DNA from: Methylobacillus glycogenes JCM 2850 | GTDB lineage: Bacteria > Pseudomonadota > Gammaproteobacteria > Burkholderiales > Methylophilaceae | NCBI RefSeq assembly: GCF_000617925.1 | Contig: NZ_BAMT01000001.1 | Span: 186,001-250,000 of the forward strand | Direction of reading: 5' to 3' | DNA length: 64,000 nt | Shown: positions 8,940-18,016 of the stretch, one piece after another | Numbering within the stretch: position 1 is the stretch's first letter | Layout of the letters: each line of letters begins with the position of its first letter | Position numbers and translations under genes: made by a program | The notes under the pieces: generated by a model | What the model saw: only the letters and a program-made list of their open reading frames with translations | What the model was told of the DNA's origin: nothing | Databases searched by the model: none

Positions 8940-10019
8940 ATGTCGCTATTAACTTCATTTCAACTCTGGCAGGCCAAACGCGCATTGCTTGCACGCCGCG
9001 CTGATTTTTACTACGACCTAGCCAGTGCGCTAGAGGACAAAGTGCCTTTATTCACCACGCTGCGCAATTATGAAATGCGAGCGCGCAAGCGTGACCCATC
9101 GGCAGCCAAACTCTATCAACAGATGCTGCGTGAATCCATGAATGGCTCATTGTCACAAGCCTTGCGCGGCATCATGCCGCCGAGTGAGCTGATCATGATA
9201 GATGCGATTCAAACCGCAGGGGATGCGGCACTTTCACGTGGGCTTTATTTCATGTCCGAGACAGTGGAAAAGATAGACAAAATGATGCTCACCATGCGCA
9301 AGGCGGTGATCTATCCCATCATGTTGTTCGTCATCTTTGCGGCCTTGCTCACCGGGTTTTCCTTCTTTGCTGTCCCCGTGCTTGAAGAACTCATGGCGCC
9401 GGAAAAATGGCCTTTGCTGGGGCGGATACTGTACGTCATTTCCAGCACGGTGCGCCATGACGGCCTCATCATCCTCATCTGCCTTATCGTGGCAATCGTG
9501 GCATTTGTCAGATCGTTACCGAATTGGCATGGGCCATGGCGGCGCAAGGTGGATAACTGGATGCCTTACAGCTTGTACCGTGATTTTTCCGGGGCAATGT
9601 TAATCGTGTCTTTGTCCTCGTTGATGCGCACCGGGGTTTCCTTGCGCTCATCCCTGGAGCGCGCCATACGCTTCAGTACCCCGTGGATGCGTTGGCATCT
9701 GCAGCAGATTTTGCGTGGGTTGGCGAGTGAGCATGCGGCCCAGTTTGGGCACGCATTCCGTACCGGAGTATTGAGTATGGCCATGGAGGACAGAGTGCAG
9801 GATGCGGCAGAGCGCCGTGACCCTGTGGCTGCCTTCGTCAAGATTGGCGTGGGTTCAATTGATCGAATCGAGCGCAGCATGGTTGAGTCTGCAGGCAAGC
9901 TTAATGGCATCATGATGGCGGTGGCTGGCGTGGTATTGGGCATCATGATGATGGGCTTTTTTTCCACCGCCTTCGAAATGCAATCTGCTATCCAGCAAAG
10001 TGCTACCGGGATGAGATGA
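8940..10019 (+). CDS. pilR: PilR-type inner-membrane platform protein (GspF/PilC family)
   Basis: Polytopic platform protein, 359 residues, that couples the PilQ ATPase to pilin extraction. It has two GspF-like cytoplasmic helical domains and three or four membrane segments (AVIYPIMLFVIFAALLTGFSFF; LIILICLIVAIVAFV; GIMMAVAGVVLGIMMMGFFST near the C-terminus). Position after the ATPase matches R64/PFGI-1 order. The ATG at 8940 follows the pilQ stop by 20 bp. The stop overlaps the next gene (ATGATGA). Confidence 0.88.
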   Translation: MSLLTSFQLWQAKRALLARRADFYYDLASALEDKVPLFTTLRNYEMRARKRDPSAAKLYQQMLRESMNGSLSQALRGIMPPSELIMIDAIQTAGDAALSRGLYFMSETVEKIDKMMLTMRKAVIYPIMLFVIFAALLTGFSFFAVPVLEELMAPEKWPLLGRILYVISSTVRHDGLIILICLIVAIVAFVRSLPNWHGPWRRKVDNWMPYSLYRDFSGAMLIVSLSSLMRTGVSLRSSLERAIRFSTPWMRWHLQQILRGLASEHAAQFGHAFRTGVLSMAMEDRVQDAAERRDPVAAFVKIGVGSIDRIERSMVESAGKLNGIMMAVAGVVLGIMMMGFFSTAFEMQSAIQQSATGMR

Positions 10020-10489
10020 TGAACCAGCGACCTCACACCCTGATTGCGCTAATGCCTGGCCGTATGTTGCTCACCTTGCTGGCAGGCTTTTTTCTGGTGG
10101 CTTATTCCCTTCATGGGCGGGCAGAGTGTTTCGAGCTGGCCGAGCAGCATTACGGCGTATCAGCCTCATTGCTACGCGCAGTGGCAGAGCAGGAATCCAA
10201 CATGAATCCGCGGGCATTTAACCTCAACAGCAACGGCAGTTGGGATGCCGGGCTGATGCAAATCAATTCACGCTGGCTACCGCTGCTCAAGCGTCATGGC
10301 ATAGAGGCGCGAGACTTGATGGATGCTTGTACCAGTGTATTGATCGGTGCCTGGATATTGAGCAACAACTTCCGCCGCATGGGCAAAACCACCCAAGCAC
10401 TGGGTGCCTATAACTCTTCCCACCCCCAATTACGTGAGCGCTATGCCAGCCAAGTGTTAGCCAGGCTTGCGCGTGCCCAGCGTTTTTAG
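10016..10489 (+). CDS. PilT-type lytic transglycosylase (SLT domain) of the pilus cluster
   Basis: 157 residues. An N-terminal signal peptide (MLLTLLAGFFLVAYSLHGRAE) precedes a lysozyme-like SLT domain with catalytic Glu in VAEQESNMNPRAFN, followed by GLMQINSRWLP and ALGAYNSS, all standard for VirB1/PilT(R64)-type enzymes. It opens peptidoglycan for the pilus. This is not the retraction ATPase that is also called PilT. The ATG overlaps the pilR stop. No retraction ATPase gene is seen in the cluster. Confidence 0.88.
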   Translation: MMNQRPHTLIALMPGRMLLTLLAGFFLVAYSLHGRAECFELAEQHYGVSASLLRAVAEQESNMNPRAFNLNSNGSWDAGLMQINSRWLPLLKRHGIEARDLMDACTSVLIGAWILSNNFRRMGKTTQALGAYNSSHPQLRERYASQVLARLARAQRF

Positions 10490-10522
10490 AACAACTGCAA
10501 ACATGCCGAAAGGAAAGAAATC

Positions 10523-12469
10523 GTGCTGCTGATACAACCCAATGATATTGTGCCGGAATTCTGGTTGGGGCCTTTGGTAGAGGTCAATCATGACAGGGTT
10601 TTGCTGTTGGTATCATCCAAAACCCTGCAAGCCCATGATCTGATGGCGCGAGGCGCGCAAGTCTACATGCTCAACTGCTCGGGCAAAGTCACACTGGAAA
10701 CGCCACCCAAAGCCGCGATGCTGGATGCCAAACGCCCGATAGTGCTACGCGTGCTGGCCTACAAACCCTGGCCCGAGCCGGGCTCAGCGCAGGATAAACG
10801 CCTGGAAATGCTGCTGACAGCAGACAAACGCAGCGATGAATGGGTGCTTATGGAATGCCGCATATTAGGCATGTTTTTCCATGCGCCTAGCTCCAACTCC
10901 GGCGTAGGCTTTGCGGGCGATGTGGGCCAGTTGGCGCATGTTGATCATTATCAAGCCTTTGTACCCACTACCCGCGTCAGGCATTTATTCGTCAATGGCA
11001 CTGTCGATAAGCGCCAGCGCATACGCTTTGGTTTGCTGCGCGATGGTGAAACCCTAGATTACCAGCATAACGAAGGCATCACCGCCACCTTGTCCATGCT
11101 GGATATCCGCGGCAAGCGTACCGCCATGTTCGGCAAGACCCGCTTGGGTAAATCCAATGTGGTCAAACTACTGGTGCAAGGCATGCTGGATGTGACGAAT
11201 GAGAGCAATGATGTGGGGCAGCTCATATTTGACGTCAATGGCGAATATGCCAACAGCAACCCACAAGATGGCAATGAAAACATAGCCGCGGTTTACCCCA
11301 AACGCTGCATTCTTTACTACCTCTCAGAAAAAACCGCCAGCGGTAATTCCAAGCTATTGCGGTTTAACTTTTACGAACGCACAGCAGAAGCCATGGATAC
11401 CCTGCGCGAATTACTGCCAGCGGAAGTGGCTGAATCTGACTATGTTCGCCCCTTGCTGACCTGTCGCTTGCCCATACTGCAACACGCCTCACATGACGGC
11501 ACCGAGCGTGCCCAGCGCAGGCTGCGCAAACTCATGGTGTTCTGGACTATATTGCATGCAGCAGGCTTTGAGTTTGATGAGGCGCGTTTACGCCAGCAAA
11601 TTGTTAGTTGTGGCTATGAGTTTCCCTTTAATCCAGGCTTTATTCAGTCGCTGCGGCTGGCCGCTTTTCAGGCCATGAATGGCATGGCACCGCCACCACA
11701 GGCACGCACCTTTGGCGAAATGATAGATGAAATGCTGGTGGTGCTGCGTTTTAGCCTGAGTTACCCCAACGACCCTAGCCTGAGGCGCGATGGCCGCTTC
11801 ATCTTCGATGCAGATGAAGAGATCATGGCGGCTTTCTTGTTCCCGCAGGTCGGGGCCGGGCCTTATGTTTTGCGCCCTGCGGTGCCTTTCCACTCGCCCA
11901 GCGTGGATGATTTTATTAGCGAAATTTTAACCGCCATTGATAAAGGCTCTACCGTCATTGTCGATCTGGGCAGTGCCAACGAACGCATCATCCGCTACTT
12001 TGCAAAAACGCTATCAGTCGCCGTGTTTCTGCAACAAGAATCCAAATTTGTGCGCAATGAAATGCATGGCCGCTATGTGCAGATTTATTTTGAAGAGGCG
12101 CACATGATCTTCCCGCCCAACTCTGGCAACGTCATTGACGTTTATTCGCGTTTTGCCAAAGAAGGCGCCAAGTTCAATATCGGCATTGTTTACTCCACAC
12201 AGTCACCTTCTACCGTTAATCACGATTTGCTGGCGCAGACCGAAAACTTCTTTATCGGCCACCTTTCCAGTGACCGAGAAGTGCAGATGCTGGCCAGTGT
12301 GCAATATGCCTTTAAAGGCATGGAAGAAGACATCATGCGCAGCCGCACGCCAGGCTTTATGCGGGTGCTCACCGCCTCACATCGCTTTCCCATTCCCATA
12401 CAAGCCAATCGTTATGATGGCAAATCCCTGCTGCTGGAAGATAAGGCAGGGAAAGCCACAGGGAGCTGA
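10523..12469 (+). CDS. HerA-like (DUF87) P-loop ATPase embedded in the pilus operon
   Basis: 648 residues. An N-terminal beta-rich region of about 190 residues resembles a HAS-barrel. The RecA-like core has Walker A MFGKTRLGKSN (about 201-211), the HerA/VirB4-type motif LIFDVNGEYA, Walker B IYFEEAHMIFP (about 521-531) and the sensor VYSTQSPSTVNHDLLAQTENFFIGHLSSD. An arginine-finger candidate is FAKEGAK or MRSRTPG. HerA/FtsK-superfamily enzymes form hexamers that move DNA or proteins. The GTG start is supported by AAAGGAAAG at 10509-10517. It is 33 bp after the transglycosylase and only 2 bp before pilV, so it is co-transcribed with pilus genes. No NurA nuclease, Sir2 or other HerA partner is adjacent. 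Function in pilus biology is unknown to me. Confidence 0.8.
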   Translation: MLLIQPNDIVPEFWLGPLVEVNHDRVLLLVSSKTLQAHDLMARGAQVYMLNCSGKVTLETPPKAAMLDAKRPIVLRVLAYKPWPEPGSAQDKRLEMLLTADKRSDEWVLMECRILGMFFHAPSSNSGVGFAGDVGQLAHVDHYQAFVPTTRVRHLFVNGTVDKRQRIRFGLLRDGETLDYQHNEGITATLSMLDIRGKRTAMFGKTRLGKSNVVKLLVQGMLDVTNESNDVGQLIFDVNGEYANSNPQDGNENIAAVYPKRCILYYLSEKTASGNSKLLRFNFYERTAEAMDTLRELLPAEVAESDYVRPLLTCRLPILQHASHDGTERAQRRLRKLMVFWTILHAAGFEFDEARLRQQIVSCGYEFPFNPGFIQSLRLAAFQAMNGMAPPPQARTFGEMIDEMLVVLRFSLSYPNDPSLRRDGRFIFDADEEIMAAFLFPQVGAGPYVLRPAVPFHSPSVDDFISEILTAIDKGSTVIVDLGSANERIIRYFAKTLSVAVFLQQESKFVRNEMHGRYVQIYFEEAHMIFPPNSGNVIDVYSRFAKEGAKFNIGIVYSTQSPSTVNHDLLAQTENFFIGHLSSDREVQMLASVQYAFKGMEEDIMRSRTPGFMRVLTASHRFPIPIQANRYDGKSLLLEDKAGKATGS

Positions 12470-12471
12470 TC

Positions 12472-14336
12472 ATGCAGGTAAGAAAACAGCAACAAGGGTT
12501 TACCCTGATTGAGCTGGCCGTCACCTTTGCGCTGATGACGGTGGCCATCGTGGGCTCTCTCAGCATGTTTGAATATTCAAGGCGCGTAGATCAAGGCCGT
12601 GCAGTGGGAAAGCACATGCTGGCCTTGAGCGCCGCCTTGATTGAATACAAAACCCAGAACAAGGATAGACTCATGAGCTTGCCACTCGCCTGTGGTCAAC
12701 CCACCTTTCGGGTTGGAGGAGCGTTGCCGGAACCATCCGTAGGCGTTTACCCAAGAGGACATTCACTTGAGGGGAGATCTCTTTGCGCAATGGCAGTGCC
12801 TCGTGAAGGTCAAAGTGACTTTGTCGTCGATAATGGCATGCAACCGACTTATCAAGAATTGATTGCGGTTGGGGTGCTTGCGGCAGGCAGCAACGGTAAC
12901 CTGGTTCTCCCCACCGATAGCAACCGCATTGTGAGGGCTAACAACCTTGCTCGTACAAATGTTTACGCCTTTCTCCTGCAGCGTGAATGTAAGGCTAGAA
13001 CCTGCAACCCTCAGACTGGCCCTTTCAATTTGCAAAGCTGGGTATTCAACCTACAGCCTTACCGTATCGACCAAAGATTATTTGGCTCAGGGGCGCGCAT
13101 AGGTGCGGCGGTGGCTGCGATGGACGGCCAGGGCTATCTATCTCCGGTAGGGGGGATGGTAGGTTACGTAATCTGTTTAACAACTACATCGCAACTAATC
13201 CCGTGGTTGAGGCCAATGGCACTGGGGCGATAGGGATTCTTGCGGCTTATGATGGCTGGGGCTTGGGCAATGAGCGCTTTGCCTACCGTGATGGTACGCG
13301 TCCGCCTACAGCCGATTGGAATTTTGACAACTACAGCCTGGTTGGCGTCAACGATTTCAACAGCAAAAGCGCAACTATAGGCACCGCAACAGTCAATACT
13401 GCCACAATGAATACAGCAACAATCAATACCGCAACAATCAATACCGCAACGATAGGCACTGATACCAGCGCACCCGTCAGCGATAGATTGGCGAATAGAA
13501 ACGCTATCACCAATAACAGGGCGCTGTTGGCCAAGGGCAACATAGTTACTACAGTTGGGTCAGGAATTTATACCAATAACTTGAATGCGGCTCAGGATGT
13601 GGTGGCAGGTGGTAATGTCGGAGGTAATACTGTTTCGTCGACTTCCACAATTAACGCAGGTACTGATATCACAGCGGCGCGTAATGTGAATGTCGGAGGC
13701 TTGTTAAGTGTAAACGGCAATGCTCAAGTCAACGGCAATACTCAAATTAATGGCAATACTCAAATCAATGGCACAACCATTTTGGGTAACCCTAATGGGG
13801 GAGGGGGGAGTGTAGAGATCACCAATGATTTAACAGTGCAAAAAACAGCGGCAGTTACTAACCTTGCGTTGAAAAAAATCGTGAACATTAACGATCCTTG
13901 TAACATTGGCAGCGACTCTTTTGCTAGACGGGCTAATCCTGAGAGACTTTATCCTAATGAGACTGTTTTGGTGTGTGATGGGTATAGTTGGAAACCGTTC
14001 GTCGTTAAAAAAATGCCAAAGTTCTTCACGATTTTTCATTCCACCTACTCTTTTTACGATGTTAAGTACACGATTGACTTCAGCATCCTTGTGCGACCTT
14101 ACTTACGTGATTATGAAGCTGTTTCGCCTATCCTACCCCGAAACGGCATTACTTCCTGGAGCTATATAGTCCCAGCTTCAGCTAACCCTATTAGGGTGAA
14201 AGCTTGGGATACTAAAGGTAATTTGCTTTGGATGGACACAGTGACAGACGAGAGTTACAGTCTTAATGGTGGCTGTTATACAGATGGCTATGAATACAGA
14301 ACTTCGTATTTTCGGTATTGCCAACCAACTGATTAG
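12472..14336 (+). CDS. pilV: PilV-like minor pilin / tip adhesin with repeat shaft (apparent frameshift near 13150)
   Basis: About 621 residues after reconstruction. The prepilin leader MQVRKQQQG is cleaved before FTLIELAVTFALMTVAIVG (Glu at +5). A pilin-like globular part has two Cys pairs, followed by a shaft made of six ATxxT pentapeptides (13371-13460) and four NGxxxx hexapeptides (13713-13784), then a C-terminal domain of about 170 residues with several Cys. This architecture matches the R64 PilV tip protein, whose C-terminus binds recipient LPS. The frame breaks around 13149-13155 in a G-run; adding one base gives GGDGRLRNLFNNYI and continues to 14336. The last 500 bp are visibly AT-richer than the rest. 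Confidence 0.8.
13371..13460 (+). repeat. Six 15-bp repeats in pilV (ATxxT pentapeptides)
   Basis: Six consecutive 15-bp units, two of them identical (GCAACAATCAATACC), code for ATIGT, ATVNT, ATMNT, ATINT, ATINT, ATIGT. The first and last units share the IGT ending. Regular short beta-strand repeats of this kind are typical of beta-helical fibre shafts. Confidence 0.9.
13713..13784 (+). repeat. Four 18-bp repeats in pilV (NGNxQI hexapeptides)
   Basis: Four 18-bp units code for NGNAQV, NGNTQI, NGNTQI, NGTTIL. They continue the predicted beta-helical shaft just before the C-terminal head. Confidence 0.9.
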
Positions 14337-14413
14337 CCAATTATCCAATTTGTCGTTGGTCGGGCGCTCTAAGGGATTGATCTTGATGGTCAAGCTCGCA
14401 CTTATTGCCATGT

Positions 14414-15889
14414 TTATTCGCTGAAATATCGCACGGTGAATCGCTCCCTAGATTGCACTTGACTGGACGGAACAACCCCCAGTTCAAACTGACTTGTGCT
14501 TTTCGCCAATGGAGCTGGCAAAGTGATACTAAAATCACTGCCGTAGGATTTGCCCGCAGGTATGGTGATCTGCTTCCAGCCCTTAAAACTTCCTTCTGGC
14601 AAGCCATGTACTTCTATACGGTAGGTTTCGGTGACACCTGACTTATTGCTGATGCGTAGCTGATAGCGGTTGCGCAAGCTGCCATCTGCCAGTTGCGTTA
14701 CCAGTGGCTGCCTTTGCTGCTGCACCATGGCGGTGTAGGGGCTGAGGTTTTCAATGGCGTGCCAGGTGAAGCCTATGCTGCCTAGCAACAGGGCGGCGTA
14801 AGCGGCACGTTTCCAGCGCATCCATTGACGGTTTTTCTGCGCCTGCTGATGATCCTGTTTTGCTTTTTTATCTTGCCCAGCGAGAGCTGGCGTATTTTGC
14901 CCTGCCAGGGCAGGTTGCAGGTTTTCATCTTTGTCAAAGCGTATCAATCCTCTGGGCAGTTTGAGGCTGTCCATGATGTTGTCACAGGCATCAATACATA
15001 AACCGCAAGAGATACAGCCTATCTGGAAGCCTTTGCGGATATCCACGCCAGTAGGGCAGACATTGACGCAGTAACCGCAGTCTATGCAGTCGCCATAGCC
15101 TTGTTCGCTGCGGCTTTGCGGGGTTTTGAGCTGGGCTGTGGGGGCCTTGCGGCCGAGTTGTTGTTCACCACGCTGTTGGTCGTAAATCACGCTGACGGTG
15201 CTTGGGTCTTGCATCACCCCCTGAAATTTGCCGTAGGGGCAGGCCACAAAGCAGATATCTTCACGCGCAAACCCAGCCGCCACATAGGTGGTGGCAGTCA
15301 GTACGGTGATGGTGATGTAAGCCGCTACCGGGGCGTGGCCCGCAATCACTTGGCGCAGCAGAGTGCCAGCCTCGGCAAAGTAAAGGGTAAAGGTCAGCGC
15401 GGTGGCCAATGCCAGCAGCAGCCACAGCAGATGGGTGCTGCCAATTAAAGCCAGTTTGCGCGCATCCCAGGGGGCTTGTTGCAGGCGCTTGCGTGCCTGG
15501 GCTTCACCTTGTATCCATTTTTCAATAAAACGGAAAGCGTCAGTCCATAAGGTTTGAAAACAGAAGAAACCACAGAAAATGCGGCCAAACATGGCAGCGG
15601 AGATAAACAGCAGGCTGGCGGCGATCACCAGCACGCCCATCAGCACCATCAAATCTTGCGGGTAGAGCACCAGGTTAAACACATGAAAGCGCGCATTGCC
15701 TATATCAAACAGCAGCGCCTGGCCCACCTTGTTATGCCAGGGTAACCACGGCAGCAGAAAATACACCGCAAATGCAATATTGAGGATGATGGATTTGATG
15801 TTGCGGTAACGCCCCTTGACCGAATAAGGCACGATAGGGATCACCTTGCGGGCGGGGGTGCTGCGCTGAATGATGGCATCTGCTTGCAT
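14414..15889 (-). CDS. ccoG: CcoG/FixG cytochrome cbb3 oxidase accessory Fe-S protein
   Basis: Membrane ferredoxin-like protein, 491 residues, acting in copper handling during cbb3-type oxidase assembly. Several N-terminal membrane helices carry GRIFCGFFCFQT and CFVACPYGKFQGV. Two 4Fe-4S motifs follow, CIDCGYCVNVCP and CISCGLCIDACD. After a linker rich in Gln/Lys comes another membrane helix (AAYAALLLGSIGF) and the C-terminal Ig-like FixG domain. No ccoNOQP genes are in the window, so it is an orphan here. It faces pilV tail to tail; no convincing terminator is seen in the 77 bp between. Confidence 0.93.
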   Translation of the reverse strand: MQADAIIQRSTPARKVIPIVPYSVKGRYRNIKSIILNIAFAVYFLLPWLPWHNKVGQALLFDIGNARFHVFNLVLYPQDLMVLMGVLVIAASLLFISAAMFGRIFCGFFCFQTLWTDAFRFIEKWIQGEAQARKRLQQAPWDARKLALIGSTHLLWLLLALATALTFTLYFAEAGTLLRQVIAGHAPVAAYITITVLTATTYVAAGFAREDICFVACPYGKFQGVMQDPSTVSVIYDQQRGEQQLGRKAPTAQLKTPQSRSEQGYGDCIDCGYCVNVCPTGVDIRKGFQIGCISCGLCIDACDNIMDSLKLPRGLIRFDKDENLQPALAGQNTPALAGQDKKAKQDHQQAQKNRQWMRWKRAAYAALLLGSIGFTWHAIENLSPYTAMVQQQRQPLVTQLADGSLRNRYQLRISNKSGVTETYRIEVHGLPEGSFKGWKQITIPAGKSYGSDFSITLPAPLAKSTSQFELGVVPSSQVQSRERFTVRYFSE

Positions 15890-15950
15890 GGCGTTTCCTG
15901 CTGTCTTAGTGTGCGGGTGTTTGGTTGAGGTGTTAGCGACTTCACCAAAC

Positions 15951-15968
15951 TGTGCGCATTGTGCGCAA
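15951..15968. repeat. Tandem 9-bp repeat upstream of ccoG
   Basis: TGTGCGCAT is directly followed by TGTGCGCAA, each holding the self-complementary TGCGCA. It lies about 60 bp upstream of the ccoG start in a 268-bp gene-free stretch, a plausible operator; no FNR-type TTGAT-N4-ATCAA box was found. Confidence 0.4.
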
Positions 15969-16157
15969 TATGCCAGGCCTAATACAGATGCAGTTTTGGG
16001 TATTTTTATAGTATCAGATGGCTGCCAGCCAAGGCTGTGTCTGGGTTTTGCACATCTGAGAATTTGCCCAGTGTGGGCAGTGGCGGCAGAGGGGCCGCCA
16101 GGGGTGGGGTGGTTTGAGGCTTTGCTCGCTTGGGTTTTTAAGTCGCTTGGTTACAGC

Positions 16158-16526
16158 CTAGATCAACAAGGCAGCGGCCACTTGGCGGCCTTCTGCCATC
16201 AGGATGTTATAAGTACGGCAGGCGGCTTCTGTGGTCATGGATTCCAGGCTGATGCCAGCTGCTGTCAATTCACGGCTTTTGGCGGGGTGTAAAAAGCGGT
16301 GGCGGCTGCCCGTGCCCAGTAGCACCACCTCGGGTTTGAGTTCTAGTATTGGGCGTAAGCTTTCCACATCCAGCAGATCAAATTCACTGGCCTGCCAGTC
16401 GGTGATCAAGGTGCCGGGTAATACAATCAGGCTGCGCTCATGACGGCTGTGGTTGACCTCAACCCAGCCATCGCCATAAGCGGTGATGAGCTGGAAGCCT
16501 GCAGCTTGGGTAAGATGAAATTTCAT
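16158..16526 (-). CDS. Mth938-domain (DUF498) protein
   Basis: 122 residues. Recognised by the Mth938/NDUFAF3-like pattern: GWVEVNHSRHERSLIVLP, LLDVESLRPILELKPEVVLLGTGSRHRFLHP, GISLESMTTEAACRTYNILMAEGRQVAAALL. Bacterial members are soluble proteins of unproven role; the eukaryotic relative helps complex I assembly. It is divergent from alaA (145 bp between starts) and downstream of nothing on its strand. Confidence 0.85.
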   Translation of the reverse strand: MKFHLTQAAGFQLITAYGDGWVEVNHSRHERSLIVLPGTLITDWQASEFDLLDVESLRPILELKPEVVLLGTGSRHRFLHPAKSRELTAAGISLESMTTEAACRTYNILMAEGRQVAAALLI

Positions 16527-16671
16527 GATGTGTTAAGCGAGTGGTTGTTGTAAGCAAATGCTGGAAAAGTCAGTGGATTACCATGGCTTCCAGATGTTAG
16601 CGCGCTTCAATTGCATGGCAACTCAAGGTAAGATAGCACATTTCGCCAACACCTTTATCCTGCGGGTCACC

Positions 16672-17966
16672 ATGCAACCACTTTCCAAATCCAGCAAGCT
16701 CAATAACGTCTGCTACGACATTCGTGGCCCGGTATTGGCACGAGCGAAGGAAATGGAAGAAGAAGGCCAGCGCATTATCAAGCTCAATATCGGCAACCCT
16801 GCGCCTTTTGGCTTTGAAGCGCCAGAGGAAATTCTGCAAGATGTCATCCGCAATATGGATGGCGCATCTGGCTATACCGATTCCAAAGGCCTGTTTGCCG
16901 CGCGCAAGGCGATTATGCATTACACCCAGCAGAAGAATATTCGCGGGGTAGGCATAGATGACATCATCATAGGCAACGGCGTTTCTGAGCTGATTGTGAT
17001 GTCCATGCAGGCTTTGCTCAATAACGGTGACCAAGTGCTGGTGCCCATGCCCGACTATCCTTTGTGGACTGCGGCTGTGACATTGGCTGGTGGTACTGCG
17101 CGCCATTATCTCTGTGATGAGCAGTCTGGCTGGATGCCAGATTTGAAGGATATCGAAAACAAGATCACCGCCAATACCCGCGGTATTGTGCTGATCAACC
17201 CAAATAATCCTACTGGCGCGTTGTACCCGCCTGAGATTCTGCAAGGCATTATTGAGATTGCCCGCCATCATGGCTGGTGATTTTTGCCGATGAAATTTAT
17301 GACAAGGTGCTTTACGACGGCAATACGCATACCTCGGTAGCGTCTTTGGCTGATGATGTGCTGTTTGTCACTTTCAACGGCTTGTCAAAGAACTACCGCA
17401 CCTGTGGTTATCGCGCGGGCTGGCTGGTGATTTCTGGCGAGAAGCGTCACGCCAAGGATTATATCGAGGGGCTGAATATGCTGGCCTCCATGCGCTTGTG
17501 TGCCAATGTGCCTGGGCAGTTGGCCATTCAAACCGCGCTGGGCGGTTATCAGAGCATAGATGACTTGGTGGCGCCGACTGGCAGGTTGTGCAAGCAGCGT
17601 GATTTGGCCTATAAAATGCTTTCCGAGATTCCTGGCGTGAGCTGTGTGAAGCCCAAGGCCGGGCTGTATTTGTTCCCACGCCTAGACCCCAAGATTTACC
17701 CGATAGAGGATGATCAGCAATTTATCCTTGATCTATTGCTGGAAGAGCGGGTGCTGTTGGTGCAAGGCACGGGCTTTAACTGGCATGCCCCAGACCACTT
17801 CCGTGTGGTGTTCCTGCCTAATGTGGATGATTTGACCGAGGCGATGACGCGTATTGCGCGCTTCCTGGAAAATTATCGCAAGCAGCACAGCACTATTTCG
17901 CTTGTTTCTAACACCTCAAGCAAAGAATTAGCCCATAAAGACAAGAAGCAGAACGTGCAGGCCTGA
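16672..17966 (+). CDS. alaA: Glutamate-pyruvate aminotransferase AlaA (apparent frameshift at 17272)
   Basis: PLP-dependent class I aminotransferase making alanine from pyruvate, about 431 residues. The sequence follows E. coli AlaA closely: KSSKLNNVCYDIRGPV at the N-terminus, KLNIGNPAPFGFEAP, INPNNPTGALY, and the PLP lysine in NGLSKNYRTCGYRAGW. ATG 16672 is chosen because the family starts about 3 residues before KSSKL. The frame breaks at 17272-17274 (GGCTGG); one C gives GGCCTGG and the conserved HHGLVIFADEIYDK. It is followed by hom and thrC in the same direction, the usual methylotroph betaproteobacterial order. Confidence 0.92.
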
Positions 17967-18016
17967 CCTGGCACGGCTGTAGCCACAAGATTGAAAAGCA
18001 AGGATTTGAAACCCGA

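Noticed and set aside
10523-12469. HerA-based phage defence module (HerA with NurA, Sir2 or DUF4297)
   Set aside because: No partner nuclease or NADase is adjacent; both neighbours are pilus genes.
12472-14336. PilV shufflon
   Set aside because: No recombinase, no alternative C-terminal segments and no inverted 19-bp sites downstream; ccoG follows at once.
1378-14413. Integrative conjugative element boundaries
   Set aside because: No integrase, tRNA, direct repeats or plasmid maintenance genes at either side.
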